Source: Taishania sp036758285 (GTDB lineage Bacteria > Bacteroidota > Bacteroidia > Flavobacteriales_D > Crocinitomicaceae). Taken from it: 64,000 bases of DNA. The DNA lies in NCBI GenBank assembly GCA_036758285.1, contig DAIOWV010000006.1, positions 1 through 64,000 on the forward strand, in the 5' to 3' direction. Made by a program: the position numbers and the translations under genes. The notes under the pieces were generated by a model. That model saw only the letters and a program-made list of their open reading frames with translations. It was not told the origin of the DNA and searched no databases. Shown here in pieces: positions 1-8,655 of the stretch (position 1 is the first letter of the stretch; every line of letters begins with the position of its first letter).

Positions 1-2
1 TT

Positions 3-911
3 TCTAGAATATTCACAGGAATCTTTGGTGGTGTTATGGGATCAATTTCAATGGCCATTTTAACAGATTTGTTTCCAATTGAAAAACGAGGTAGAGCAAT
101 GGGAACAATACAAATGGGATTTGGAGCTAGCCAAGTTCTAGGGATTCCAATTGGATTGTACGTTGCCAATTTGTGGGGTTGGGAAGCTCCGTTTTTAATG
201 ATCGTTGGTTTGGCAATAGTCATCGGACTTTTGTTATTCTTTTACCTCAAACCTGTAACATCGCACCTTGCCAATCATCAAAAAGTAAATCCGCTAACGC
301 ATTTTTGGAATACCTTATCTAAAAAATCCTACGCACTTGGGTTTGTAACAACAGCATCAATTGCAATTGGTGGATTTATGATGATGCCTTACGGAACAAT
401 TTTCGCAGTCAATAATCTTGGAATTTTACAAGATCAATTGCCATTTTTATTCATGGCATCCGGAATTACTTCATTGATTTTAATGCCGCTCATGGGAAGA
501 TTGAGTGACAAAATCAACAAAGTGAAACTCTTCGGTTATTCAACTGCTGCTTTGGTCGTAATTTGCCTTGTTTATACCAATTTAGGCCTGACTCCGTTTT
601 TCATCGTCCTGATCATTAACATCCTAATGATGTCTTCGATTACAAGTAGAATTGTTCCATCGACTACTCTTATCTCAATGGTTCCTGAATCAAACGATCG
701 GGGCGCTTTCATGAGTATTAATGCTTCTTTGCAACAAATTGCTGGTGGTATCGCTGCAATAATCGGTGGACAAATTATTACACAACAAAATGAATTTGCT
801 CCTATTCAAAATTACAACATTGTAGGAATTGTAGTAAGTGTTGTATCTCTTATCACCATCTTTTTAATGTACAAAATTGGGGAAAGGTATGTGAAAGTAG
901 CTACGAAATAG
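3..911 (+). CDS. MFS transporter, C-terminal part (5' end outside window)
   Basis: Major facilitator superfamily drug/sugar efflux-type permease of the inner membrane, cut by the left edge. The frame is open from base 3, and the ATG at 36 is internal. The first visible segment carries the conserved cytoplasmic loop motif (DLFPIEKRGRAMGTIQMGF, about residues 20-40 of the fragment), which lies after TM4 in this family, so roughly the first third of the protein is missing. About eight hydrophobic helices follow, and the central loop (residues 85-105) fits the junction between the two six-helix halves. The substrate cannot be told. The gene ends 210 nt before topA, with only A/T-rich sequence between and no clear terminator. 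Confidence 0.85.
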   Translation, partial: SRIFTGIFGGVMGSISMAILTDLFPIEKRGRAMGTIQMGFGASQVLGIPIGLYVANLWGWEAPFLMIVGLAIVIGLLLFFYLKPVTSHLANHQKVNPLTHFWNTLSKKSYALGFVTTASIAIGGFMMMPYGTIFAVNNLGILQDQLPFLFMASGITSLILMPLMGRLSDKINKVKLFGYSTAALVVICLVYTNLGLTPFFIVLIINILMMSSITSRIVPSTTLISMVPESNDRGAFMSINASLQQIAGGIAAIIGGQIITQQNEFAPIQNYNIVGIVVSVVSLITIFLMYKIGERYVKVATK

Positions 912-1121
912 TGATGGTTTTCAAAATCAAGCAACTCACTCAGTCTATCAAATTAGTGATTTTAATTAAAAATTGATATAATTAATCATTTTTCATTCAT
1001 TTTTAAGTGAAAAAAATCATTGTAAGACACACATTTTTGTTTTTTACTTGATATTAATAAGAATAAAAAAGATTTTATTTTTAATTTCGCAAATCCAATT
1101 CGCAAAATTCGTTCTAATAAT

Positions 1122-3497
1122 ATGGCAAAAAATCTAGTCATTGTCGAGTCTCCGGCAAAAGCAAAAACAATAGAAGGTTATCTTGGTAAAGATTTCTTGG
1201 TAAAATCAAGCTTTGGTCATGTTAGAGACTTAGTAAAAAAAGGAGTTGCCATAGATGTTGAAAACGATTTTTTACCTTCTTATGAAGTATCACCAGATAA
1301 AAAGCAAATCGTTTCGGAACTTAAAAAATTAGTAAAAGATGCAGAAACTGTATGGCTCGCTACCGATGAGGACCGTGAAGGTGAGGCAATATCTTGGCAC
1401 TTATATGAAACATTGGGTTTACAAAAAAAGGAAACAAAACGAATTACTTTTAATGAGATTACAAAAAATGCGATTTTAAAAGCAATTGAAAATCCTAGAA
1501 AAATAAATCAAGAATTGGTAAATGCTCAACAAGCTAGAAGGGTACTTGACCGTTTAGTTGGATTTGAACTTTCACCAGTATTATGGAAAAAAGTTCGTCC
1601 AAGTCTTTCTGCAGGAAGGGTACAATCTGTTGCTGTAAAATTAATTGTAGAAAAAGAAAGAGAGGTTGAAGCTTTTAAAACTTCTTCATTTTTTAGAGTG
1701 AATGGTAACTTTATTGCGAAAAAAGGGAAACTAAAAGCTGAATTATCTTCACAATTTAAAACGGACAAAGAGGTTGAAGAATTTTTAGATAAAAGCAAAA
1801 ACGCCACTTTTTCAGTAAGTGATGTTCAGAAAAAACCTGCTACTAAAAAACCATCTGCTCCTTTCACTACTTCTACTTTACAACAAGAAGCCAGTTTAAA
1901 ACTTGGATTCTCAGTATCTAGAACAATGTCAGTAGCACAACGTTTATACGAATCTGGACATATTACGTATATGAGAACAGATTCAGTAAATTTATCTGAC
2001 ACTGCAGTTAACGGGGCAAAAGCTGAAGTAACAAGAAGTTATGGGGCAGAATATGCTAACCCAACTCAATATAAAACAAAATCGTCAGGTGCTCAAGAAG
2101 CTCACGAAGCGATTCGACCTACAGACTTCTCAGTTCATTCAATTGATATGGGAAGAGATGAAGATCGACTTTATGACTTGATATGGAAGCGATCAATTGC
2201 TTCACAAATGAGTCAGGCAGAATTGGAAAGAACTACCATCACAATCGAATCACCAAGCGTAAAACAACATTTTCAAGCAAAAGGTGAGGTAATTAAATTT
2301 GATGGTTTCCTTCGTGTGTATATCGAATCTTCATTAGAAGATGATGAAGATGACGATCAAACAGAAGGCTTACTTCCTGCTGTTGAACTTAATGAAGTTT
2401 TAGACACTGATTTCATCATTGCAACTCAACGTTTTACAAGACCTCCATCACGTTATGTAGAAGCTTCCCTTGTAAAGAAATTAGAAGAATTAGGAATTGG
2501 TAGACCCTCTACCTATGCTCCAACAATTTCAACAATTCAAAAAAGAGGATATGTTGAAAAAAGAGAAAGAGAAGGTGAAGAAAGAAGTTATACAGTTTAT
2601 GAATTAAAAAAAGGAACTGTAAAATCGACAATTAAAACAGAAGTCACTGGAAAAGATAAAAACAAATTATCTCCAACTGATATTGGAACTGTTGTAACTG
2701 ATTTCTTAGAAAGTCATTTTTCTAAAATTATGGATTACCATTTCACGGCTAGCGTTGAAGAAGAGTTTGATCAGATTGCTCAAGGCCTAACTGAATGGAC
2801 TAAAATGATTCATGATTTTTACAATCCTTTCCACGCAAATGTTGAGGATACATTAGAAAATTCAGAAAGAGCGACAGGAGAAAGAGAATTAGGTCATCAT
2901 CCTGTTAGTGGCAAGAAAATAATTGCTAGAATTGGGCGATTTGGGCCAATGATTCAAGTTGGAGATGAACAAGAAGATGGTGAAAAACCTCAATTTGCTT
3001 CTTTAAGAGGTGAACAATCAATCAACTCAATCACTCTAGAAGAAGCGTTAGAATTATTTAAACTTCCAAGAACATTAGGTGATTTTGAGGGTCAAACTTT
3101 AAAAGCTAATGCAGGTAGATTTGGACCATACATACAGCATGGAAAAATATTTGCTTCTATACCGAAAGGAGAAGATCCAATGAGTGTAACTTACGACAGA
3201 GCTGTTGAAATTTTAAAAGCAAAACCCTATGTAAATATCCATTTGTCAGGTAAAAANNNNNNNNNNGCAGACGCAAATAAAATTATCAAAATATTCCCTG
3301 AAGACGAAAATGTTCAATTATTAAATGGTCGATGGGGTGCCTATCTAAAAATAGGAAAGAATAACTTCAAACTTCCGAAAGGTACAGATCCTGAAAAATT
3401 GACGTATGAAGAATGCATAACAATTAGTCAAAATCAGGAAAAACCTAAAGCAAAAGGGAAGACTACAAGTAAAGCAAAAGGAAAAACTAAAAAATAA
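1122..3497 (+). CDS. topA: DNA topoisomerase I (type IA), with 10-N gap
   Basis: Relaxes negatively supercoiled DNA through a 5'-phosphotyrosine intermediate. The TOPRIM domain is at the N-terminus (Glu9 in VIVESPAKAKTI; the DxDxE acid cluster at Asp82, Asp84, Glu86). The active-site Tyr283 lies in ITYMRTDSVNLS. The C-terminal third (from about residue 590) consists of repeated topoisomerase C-terminal units (GRFGPMIQ, GRFGPYIQ, GRWGAYLK) without zinc-finger cysteines, ending in a Lys-rich tail. Length (791 aa) is normal for Bacteroidetes. Ten Ns at 3257-3266 hide four codons, but the frame after the gap is the correct one. The start ATG at 1122 gives the canonical MAKNLVIVESPAKAKTIE. Confidence 0.97.
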   Translation: MAKNLVIVESPAKAKTIEGYLGKDFLVKSSFGHVRDLVKKGVAIDVENDFLPSYEVSPDKKQIVSELKKLVKDAETVWLATDEDREGEAISWHLYETLGLQKKETKRITFNEITKNAILKAIENPRKINQELVNAQQARRVLDRLVGFELSPVLWKKVRPSLSAGRVQSVAVKLIVEKEREVEAFKTSSFFRVNGNFIAKKGKLKAELSSQFKTDKEVEEFLDKSKNATFSVSDVQKKPATKKPSAPFTTSTLQQEASLKLGFSVSRTMSVAQRLYESGHITYMRTDSVNLSDTAVNGAKAEVTRSYGAEYANPTQYKTKSSGAQEAHEAIRPTDFSVHSIDMGRDEDRLYDLIWKRSIASQMSQAELERTTITIESPSVKQHFQAKGEVIKFDGFLRVYIESSLEDDEDDDQTEGLLPAVELNEVLDTDFIIATQRFTRPPSRYVEASLVKKLEELGIGRPSTYAPTISTIQKRGYVEKREREGEERSYTVYELKKGTVKSTIKTEVTGKDKNKLSPTDIGTVVTDFLESHFSKIMDYHFTASVEEEFDQIAQGLTEWTKMIHDFYNPFHANVEDTLENSERATGERELGHHPVSGKKIIARIGRFGPMIQVGDEQEDGEKPQFASLRGEQSINSITLEEALELFKLPRTLGDFEGQTLKANAGRFGPYIQHGKIFASIPKGEDPMSVTYDRAVEILKAKPYVNIHLSGKXXXXADANKIIKIFPEDENVQLLNGRWGAYLKIGKNNFKLPKGTDPEKLTYEECITISQNQEKPKAKGKTTSKAKGKTKK
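3257..3266. other. Assembly gap (10 N) inside topA
   Basis: Ten consecutive N bases. The coding frame of topA is the same on both sides (LSGK, then unknown residues, then ADANKIIKIF), so the gap length is compatible with an intact gene if the N count is real. It could equally be a fixed-size placeholder. Confidence 0.95.
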
Positions 3498-3543
3498 TAA
3501 GCATAAAAAAACCTCCTAATAATTGGAGGTTTTTTTATGCTTA
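3498..3543. terminator. Bidirectional terminator between topA and dnaJ
   Basis: Perfect 19-bp inverted repeat (3498-3516 with 3525-3543) around an 8-nt loop. The GC core is acctcc/ggaggt, flanked by A7 on the left and T7 on the right. It sits between two convergent genes and gives a U-tract in both directions. Confidence 0.93.
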
Positions 3544-3554
3544 TTTGTTTCAAA

Positions 3555-4670
3555 CTAATGAAACATATCTTTTACACGCTGAAAAAATCCTTTTTCATTT
3601 GCATCTGGATTAGGAATAAAGTTCTCACTTTTCTTCAACTTCTCTAATATTTCTTTTTCTTCTTTCGAAACCTTTTTTGGTGTCCAAACATTAATGTGAA
3701 CCATTAAATCGCCTGTACCATACCCTTGTAAAACTGGCAAACCTTTTCCTTTAAGTCTAAGTGTTTTTCCACTTTGTGTACCCGGTTCAATTTTAATTTT
3801 TGCTTTACCTGAAATTGTTGGAACTTCTATTGACTCTCCTAAAACGGCATCAACAAAATTCACATAAGCATCATAGTGAAGGTTTTCACCATCTCTTCTT
3901 AATTCGTCGTGCTGAACCTCTTCAATAACCACAATTAAATCACCTGGAATTCCATCAAACGCCCCTGCATTACCTTTACCAGAAACACTCAACTGCATTC
4001 CTTCTTCAACACCTGCAGGTATATCTATTTCAATAACATCCTCTTGCCTTTTCAAACCTTGTGCATCGGCATCGGAAGGTTTTTTATCAACCATCTTACC
4101 TGCTCCTTGACAAACATTACAGGTAGTCTGAGTCTGCATTGCACCCAAAAAAGTTTGTGTAACTCTTGTTAAACGACCAGATCCATTACATGTTGAGCAA
4201 GATTTATAAGTAACACCTTCAGCATTAACTAATTTATTTACTTTAATTTTCTTTCTAACACCGTTGGCAATCTCTTCTAAATTTAATTTAATTTTAACTC
4301 GAAGATTGGTTCCACGCGTTCTCATCTGTCCACCACCTCTTGATCCACCAAAGCTTCCACCACCAAAGGCACTGCCAAATACATCACCAAATTGAGAGAA
4401 TATATCATCCATATTCATTCCACCGCCACCAAATCCAGCTCCCCCCATACCAGCATGGCCAAAACGATCATACTGTGCGCGTTTTTGAGAATCACTCAAA
4501 ATCTCATAGGCTTCAGCAGCTTCTTTAAATTTATCTTCAGCACTGGTATCATCAGGATTTTTATCTGGGTGATATTTTAATGCTAACTTTCTATAAGCTT
4601 TTTTGATTTCAGCTTCATCCGCATTTTTTGCAACTCCTAATACCTCGTAATAATCTCTCTTTTCACTCAT
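3555..4670 (-). CDS. dnaJ: Chaperone DnaJ, two-zinc-motif form
   Basis: Hsp40 co-chaperone that stimulates the DnaK ATPase. The J domain has the HPD motif at residues 34-36. A Gly/Phe-rich linker runs from about 72 to 115, followed by the substrate-binding C-terminal domains. Only two CxxCxGxG motifs are present (Cys158/161 and Cys184/187), where E. coli DnaJ has four. The segment after the second motif goes straight into the IDIPAGVEEG strand, so it could bind at most one zinc. I recall this as the usual form in flavobacteria, so it is a lineage trait and not damage. Lies 17 nt downstream of grpE, so very probably cotranscribed. Confidence 0.96.
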   Translation of the reverse strand: MSEKRDYYEVLGVAKNADEAEIKKAYRKLALKYHPDKNPDDTSAEDKFKEAAEAYEILSDSQKRAQYDRFGHAGMGGAGFGGGGMNMDDIFSQFGDVFGSAFGGGSFGGSRGGGQMRTRGTNLRVKIKLNLEEIANGVRKKIKVNKLVNAEGVTYKSCSTCNGSGRLTRVTQTFLGAMQTQTTCNVCQGAGKMVDKKPSDADAQGLKRQEDVIEIDIPAGVEEGMQLSVSGKGNAGAFDGIPGDLIVVIEEVQHDELRRDGENLHYDAYVNFVDAVLGESIEVPTISGKAKIKIEPGTQSGKTLRLKGKGLPVLQGYGTGDLMVHINVWTPKKVSKEEKEILEKLKKSENFIPNPDANEKGFFQRVKDMFH

Positions 4671-4687
4671 CTGTTCGAACTCTTATC

Positions 4688-5221
4688 TTATTGTCCTACA
4701 ACAACTTTTGCATAACGGATTACCTTTTCATTTAATAGGTAACCTTTTTCTACATCGTCAATAACTTTACCTTTTTGTGAAGAATCACCTGGAATATTAG
4801 CTATAGCCTCATGTAAATCACTATCAAAACTTTCGCCTTTTGCTTGCATTTGTTTCAAGCCCTTTGATTCAAGACTTGACTTAAACTTATTATAAATCAA
4901 TTCAAACCCTTCTTTCAAAGAATCCAAATCTTCAACAGTTTCATTATTCAAAATCGCTCGTTCAAAATCATCTAAAGTTGGAATAATATCAAGTAGTAAT
5001 TTTTCATTTGCATTTGCAATTAAATCGACTTTTTCCTTATTCGTTCGTCTTCTATAATTATCAAACTCTGCGTATAATCGAAGAAATTTATCATTCAATT
5101 CGTTGTATTTATCTTCTGGAGTTTGCTCCGAAATTGTCTCTTCATTCGAATTAACATTTACTTCTTGAGTATTATCTGTCAACTCATCATTGTGAATTGT
5201 TGTATCTTTCTCTTCTGACAT
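4688..5221 (-). CDS. grpE: Nucleotide exchange factor GrpE
   Basis: Promotes ADP release from DnaK. An acidic, low-complexity N-terminal tail of about 35 residues is followed by the long coiled-coil helix (about 36-90, containing AEFDNYRRRTNKEK, the family signature) and the C-terminal beta domain (GESFDSDLHEAIANIPGDSSQKGKVIDDVEKGYLLNEKVIRYAKVVVGQ). At 177 aa it has normal length. First gene of a grpE-dnaJ operon. Its upstream region has a palindrome that may be a stress operator (5314-5330). Confidence 0.96.
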   Translation of the reverse strand: MSEEKDTTIHNDELTDNTQEVNVNSNEETISEQTPEDKYNELNDKFLRLYAEFDNYRRRTNKEKVDLIANANEKLLLDIIPTLDDFERAILNNETVEDLDSLKEGFELIYNKFKSSLESKGLKQMQAKGESFDSDLHEAIANIPGDSSQKGKVIDDVEKGYLLNEKVIRYAKVVVGQ

Positions 5222-5539
5222 AACTTTTACTTAAAATTTTGCTTATCCTTGGCACTCAAATAGCTTGCCATCATTATTTTTCGGACAGGATGACAGAAAA
5301 AACAACTAAAAATTGTCATTATATATGACATTATATATTTTTCTTTTATTAAATTTTCATTGAGCATATTTCATTTTTAATTTAATCAGAACTATAAAAA
5401 ATTGAATAATAAGTTTCTAAGAAGAATCAATTATGAATTAAATAAAAAGGAAGTTGTCTAACTTAAAAAAATGACAATCCATATCTTTATTTCAAAAAAA
5501 ATCAACTATATTTACCTCACTTATTTTTATCAAAATACT
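5222..5539. other. Intergenic region between divergent grpE and amidase genes
   Basis: 318 nt with no gene. It contains TGACA/TGTCA half-sites at 5284-5330 (entered separately) and a 5-bp inverted pair TGGCA/TGCCA at 5250-5254 and 5266-5270. Two near-consensus -7 elements reading toward the amidase are present: TAtcTTTa at 5482-5489 and TAtaTTTa at 5507-5514. No grpE -7 element matches TAnnTTTG exactly. Confidence 0.5.
5314..5330. promoter_or_regulatory. Palindrome upstream of grpE-dnaJ, possible stress operator
   Basis: TGTCAT-N5-ATGACA, a perfect 6-bp-arm palindrome about 93 bp upstream of grpE. Further TGACA-type half-sites lie next to it (GACAG at 5284-5288 and 5292-5296). It does not match the CIRCE consensus for HrcA. 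A role in heat-shock control is inferred only from the position. Confidence 0.35.
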
Positions 5540-8488
5540 ATGAAAAACCTCTTACTTATAACGCTATGTTTATTTCAACTTAGTGCTTTTTCTCAATATT
5601 CGTCAACATTCCAAAATGCATATAATCAATATCCAGATATTCCTAAAGGATTATTAGAATCGGTTTCTTGGGCTAACACTCGTATGTATCATTTAACTGG
5701 CCTTGAGGAGGAGTCTTGTAGTCAAATGCCAAGAGCACTTGGGGTAATGGGTTTGTTCGTAGATGGTAAAAATTATTTTAGAGAAAATGCAAAATTAGTT
5801 GCTAATCTATCTGGTATTTCTGTTCAACAACAATTAAATAACCCAGAAAATCAAATACTTGCTTACGCAAATGCTTTTAACACGATTTATAATGGTTATA
5901 AAACACAAACTAATTCGGAAGAACTATCGATTTATTTTACCTTAAATTATTTAAGTGAAATACCTGACTCAGGTCGTGTTAATCAATTCGCTTTAGATGC
6001 ACAAATCTATCAGATTATGCGTTTTATGAAAGACCAAGAATTTGCATCTACAAATAATTTCTCTATCAAAAATTATGATTTAAAACATGTATTCGGAATT
6101 GAAAACTTTCGAATTTTAAGTGCTCAGAAAGTAATGTTAGGTGAAAATTCAGTAACAAATGAATTAGGGGATAATTACTCACTATCTGCAGCTAAATCGA
6201 CAGAATATGGCCCTGCCGTTTGGAATCCTGCTCCAAGTTGTAATTATAGTTCACGAAGTGGAACTGCAATTTCGGCAATCGTAATACATACAATACAAGG
6301 TTCTTATGCTGGTGCCATATCATGGTCTCAAAATTGTAGTTCAAATGTATCATTTCATTATGTACTTCGTTCAAGCGACGGACAAGTTACTCAAATGGTA
6401 ATGGAAGCAAATAAAGCTTGGCATGTAGGAAGTGCTAATCCATACACTATTGGTTATGAACATGAAGGATGGGTTAATCAAACAGGATGGTATACAGAAG
6501 CAATGTACCAAAGTTCTGCAGCTTTATCAAGAGATATCGTAAATAGTGGATACGGAATTCCCGCATTGAGAACATTTTTTGGAGCCGCTACAACAGGTAC
6601 TAACACTTTAGGAAATTGTACAAAAATTAAGGGGCATCAACATTACGCAAATCAAACTCATACAGACCCAGGAATCAATTGGAATTGGGAAAAATATTAT
6701 AAATTAATAAACAATTCACCATCAATTACACCTGTAACGGCTGCAAGTGGAACACTACATGACTCCGGAGGTGCAGCTGGAAATTACGGAAATGATGAAC
6801 GTTTGTTATGGTTAGTACAACCAGCTGGTGCAACATCTGTAAGCCTTCAATTTTCTCAATTCAACATAGAAGCAAATTGGGATTTTATGCTTATTTATGA
6901 TGGGGCAACAACAAACGCTCCATTAATAGGAAAATACACAGGAACAACCTCTCCAGGGACAATCACTTCATCAGCAGGAAGTATATTAATCGAATTTCGT
7001 TCTGATTGTGCAACAACAGCACCTGGTTGGACGATTAATTACACATCATCTAATAGCGGAGGTGGAAATGGAGGTACAATCGTATTGCCACAAGCAAATA
7101 TAAATCCAGGGGCGAGTTGGAAAACGTCTGATTTTGATATCTTAATTAATGATGTGAGTACGCAATCTTCAGTTGAAGAAAGTTATTACCTTGCTCTTGA
7201 CCGAGTAAATAATACTAGCGATTGGCAAGCACAACCATCAAAAGGATTTGTTTTTGAAGAATTTAATAACATTGCAAATTGGACACAACAAACAGGTACC
7301 TTCACAATAAACAGTAATCGCATTGTCAATGCGGATGAATCATTATCAAATACGAACCTGTATTTAAATGTAGCACAATCCAATAGTGTCAGTTATTTAT
7401 ACACTTGGAAACAAAAATTCACTGGATCTGGAACGAATCAAAGAGCTGGATTACATTTTATGTCTAGTAATTCTACACTTGACAATAGAGGTGAATCATA
7501 CTTTGTTTTTTTAAGAGAGGGGAATGATAAAGTACAAATTTATTCTGTTACAGGAAATGTTTTTACACTGAGAACTGATGACAACTTCACAATTGATAAC
7601 AATATTGATTACGATGTAAAAGTTACCTATTCTGCTGCAACTGGATGGATTCGAGTTTATGTAGATGGTGCACTTGCAAGTTCATGGCAAGACCCAAATC
7701 CAATCCAATCTGGAAATAGTATTTCGTTACGTTCTGCAAATTCAATCGTTGAATTTGATGACGTGAGAATGTACCAAAGCCGTGGAAGTCTTGTAAATAT
7801 CACAACAGGATCAACTGGATTAATGAGATATGAAAGTATTGGTGCTCAACCAACAGGTAGAATTATTGCAAACGTTAAAAATGCAACAACTTGGTCTGTA
7901 GATAGCGATATTAATTTATTAATTGATAAATCAGCACCTGTACAATCATTCATTAACGATGGAACTGGAAGCGACTTAACACATTTTCAAGGACTAACAA
8001 TAAGTGGAAATTGGGACTTTAATGACCCACATTCTGGTATTTTAGAATACGAATATGCAGTTGGAACCTCTTCAAACTCTGATGACATCATCGCTTGGAC
8101 GAGTACTACTTCTACAAATTTTACAGAAGCATTTACATCTGGTGTAATTGGACAAACATATTATGTTTCAATCAAAGCAATCAATGGTGCTGGATTAATT
8201 TCACAAGCAAGTTCTAATGGTCAAACCTACAGTTCTTTGTCACTTGATGAAAATAAAATGGAACAAATTTCAATTTTTCCAAATCCATTTTCTACACAAT
8301 TGAATATAAATAATCTTCCAGGTAAATCATTTGTTGCACTATATGACATAAATGGAAAAATTGTATTTGAAAATGAATTAGAAAAGACGAACAACAGTAT
8401 AAATATTGATCATATCAATGCTGGTGTCTATCAATTATTGATTAAACATAATGACAACTCTATAATTAAACGAGTTATCAAAAATTAA
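5540..8488 (+). CDS. Secreted N-acetylmuramoyl-L-alanine amidase with CUB domain and T9SS signal
   Basis: Predicted peptidoglycan amidase exported by Sec and then T9SS. The start at 5540 gives a signal peptide (MKNLLLITLCLFQLSAFS, then Gln); the in-frame ATG at 5471 only adds a non-signal extension and lies upstream of the likely -7 elements. Order: uncharacterised alpha-helical region (20-220); Amidase_2 domain (about 230-385) with zinc ligands His in IVIHT, His in KGHQHY and Asp in THTDPG; CUB domain (398-504); LamG-like segment (570-745); Fn3-like segment (790-895); C-terminal T9SS type A sorting domain (about 905-982, starting IFPNPFSTQLNI, ending IIKRVIKN). Possible roles are digestion of other bacteria or remodelling. 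Single gene ending in a strong terminator. Confidence 0.85.
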   Translation: MKNLLLITLCLFQLSAFSQYSSTFQNAYNQYPDIPKGLLESVSWANTRMYHLTGLEEESCSQMPRALGVMGLFVDGKNYFRENAKLVANLSGISVQQQLNNPENQILAYANAFNTIYNGYKTQTNSEELSIYFTLNYLSEIPDSGRVNQFALDAQIYQIMRFMKDQEFASTNNFSIKNYDLKHVFGIENFRILSAQKVMLGENSVTNELGDNYSLSAAKSTEYGPAVWNPAPSCNYSSRSGTAISAIVIHTIQGSYAGAISWSQNCSSNVSFHYVLRSSDGQVTQMVMEANKAWHVGSANPYTIGYEHEGWVNQTGWYTEAMYQSSAALSRDIVNSGYGIPALRTFFGAATTGTNTLGNCTKIKGHQHYANQTHTDPGINWNWEKYYKLINNSPSITPVTAASGTLHDSGGAAGNYGNDERLLWLVQPAGATSVSLQFSQFNIEANWDFMLIYDGATTNAPLIGKYTGTTSPGTITSSAGSILIEFRSDCATTAPGWTINYTSSNSGGGNGGTIVLPQANINPGASWKTSDFDILINDVSTQSSVEESYYLALDRVNNTSDWQAQPSKGFVFEEFNNIANWTQQTGTFTINSNRIVNADESLSNTNLYLNVAQSNSVSYLYTWKQKFTGSGTNQRAGLHFMSSNSTLDNRGESYFVFLREGNDKVQIYSVTGNVFTLRTDDNFTIDNNIDYDVKVTYSAATGWIRVYVDGALASSWQDPNPIQSGNSISLRSANSIVEFDDVRMYQSRGSLVNITTGSTGLMRYESIGAQPTGRIIANVKNATTWSVDSDINLLIDKSAPVQSFINDGTGSDLTHFQGLTISGNWDFNDPHSGILEYEYAVGTSSNSDDIIAWTSTTSTNFTEAFTSGVIGQTYYVSIKAINGAGLISQASSNGQTYSSLSLDENKMEQISIFPNPFSTQLNINNLPGKSFVALYDINGKIVFENELEKTNNSINIDHINAGVYQLLIKHNDNSIIKRVIKN

Positions 8489-8504
8489 AATTTTTAAAAA
8501 AACT

Positions 8505-8542
8505 AAAAAAGGGGTGATTTTTTAAAAATCACCCCTTTTTTT
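8505..8542. terminator. Rho-independent terminator after the amidase gene
   Basis: Inverted repeat around the core ggggtgat/atcacccc with an A6 5' flank and a T7 tail, about 16 nt after the amidase stop codon. Confidence 0.9.
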
Positions 8543-8558
8543 ACACAAAAAACAAAAC

Positions 8559-8580
8559 ACCCCTATTAATTTAAGGGGGT
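8559..8580. repeat. Small inverted repeat upstream of glnN promoter
   Basis: ACCCCT and AGGGGGT separated by 9 A/T bases, between the amidase terminator and the glnN -7 element. The arms are the only GC-rich bases in the spacer. It may be a second hairpin or a regulator site for glnN, and the sequence cannot tell which. Confidence 0.3.
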
Positions 8581-8629
8581 CACCTCTAAAAAATAACACT
8601 TCAGAATGAAAAGCCATTAATTTTTGATG

Positions 8630-8637
8630 TACTTTTG
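8630..8637 (+). promoter_or_regulatory. -7 element for glnN (TActTTTG)
   Basis: Exact match to the Bacteroidetes -7 consensus TAnnTTTG, 18 nt before the glnN ATG. No TTTG is present at the expected -33 spacing. Confidence 0.55.
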
Positions 8638-8655
8638 TAAAAAAACACATCTTCA

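Noticed and set aside
1526..1807. Minus-strand ORF inside topA, and similar ORFs elsewhere in opposite or alternate frames
   Set aside because: They are shadows of well-supported genes, with no family features or ribosome-binding context.
3257..3266. Frameshift in topA
   Set aside because: The frame on both sides of the Ns encodes the expected topoisomerase residues.
5245..5275. CIRCE (HrcA) element ahead of grpE
   Set aside because: GGCACTC resembles the left half, but no GAGTGC half follows at the 9-nt spacing.
5471..5539. Upstream ATG (5471) as start of the amidase gene
   Set aside because: It would put 23 residues before a good signal peptide, and near-consensus -7 elements lie downstream of it.
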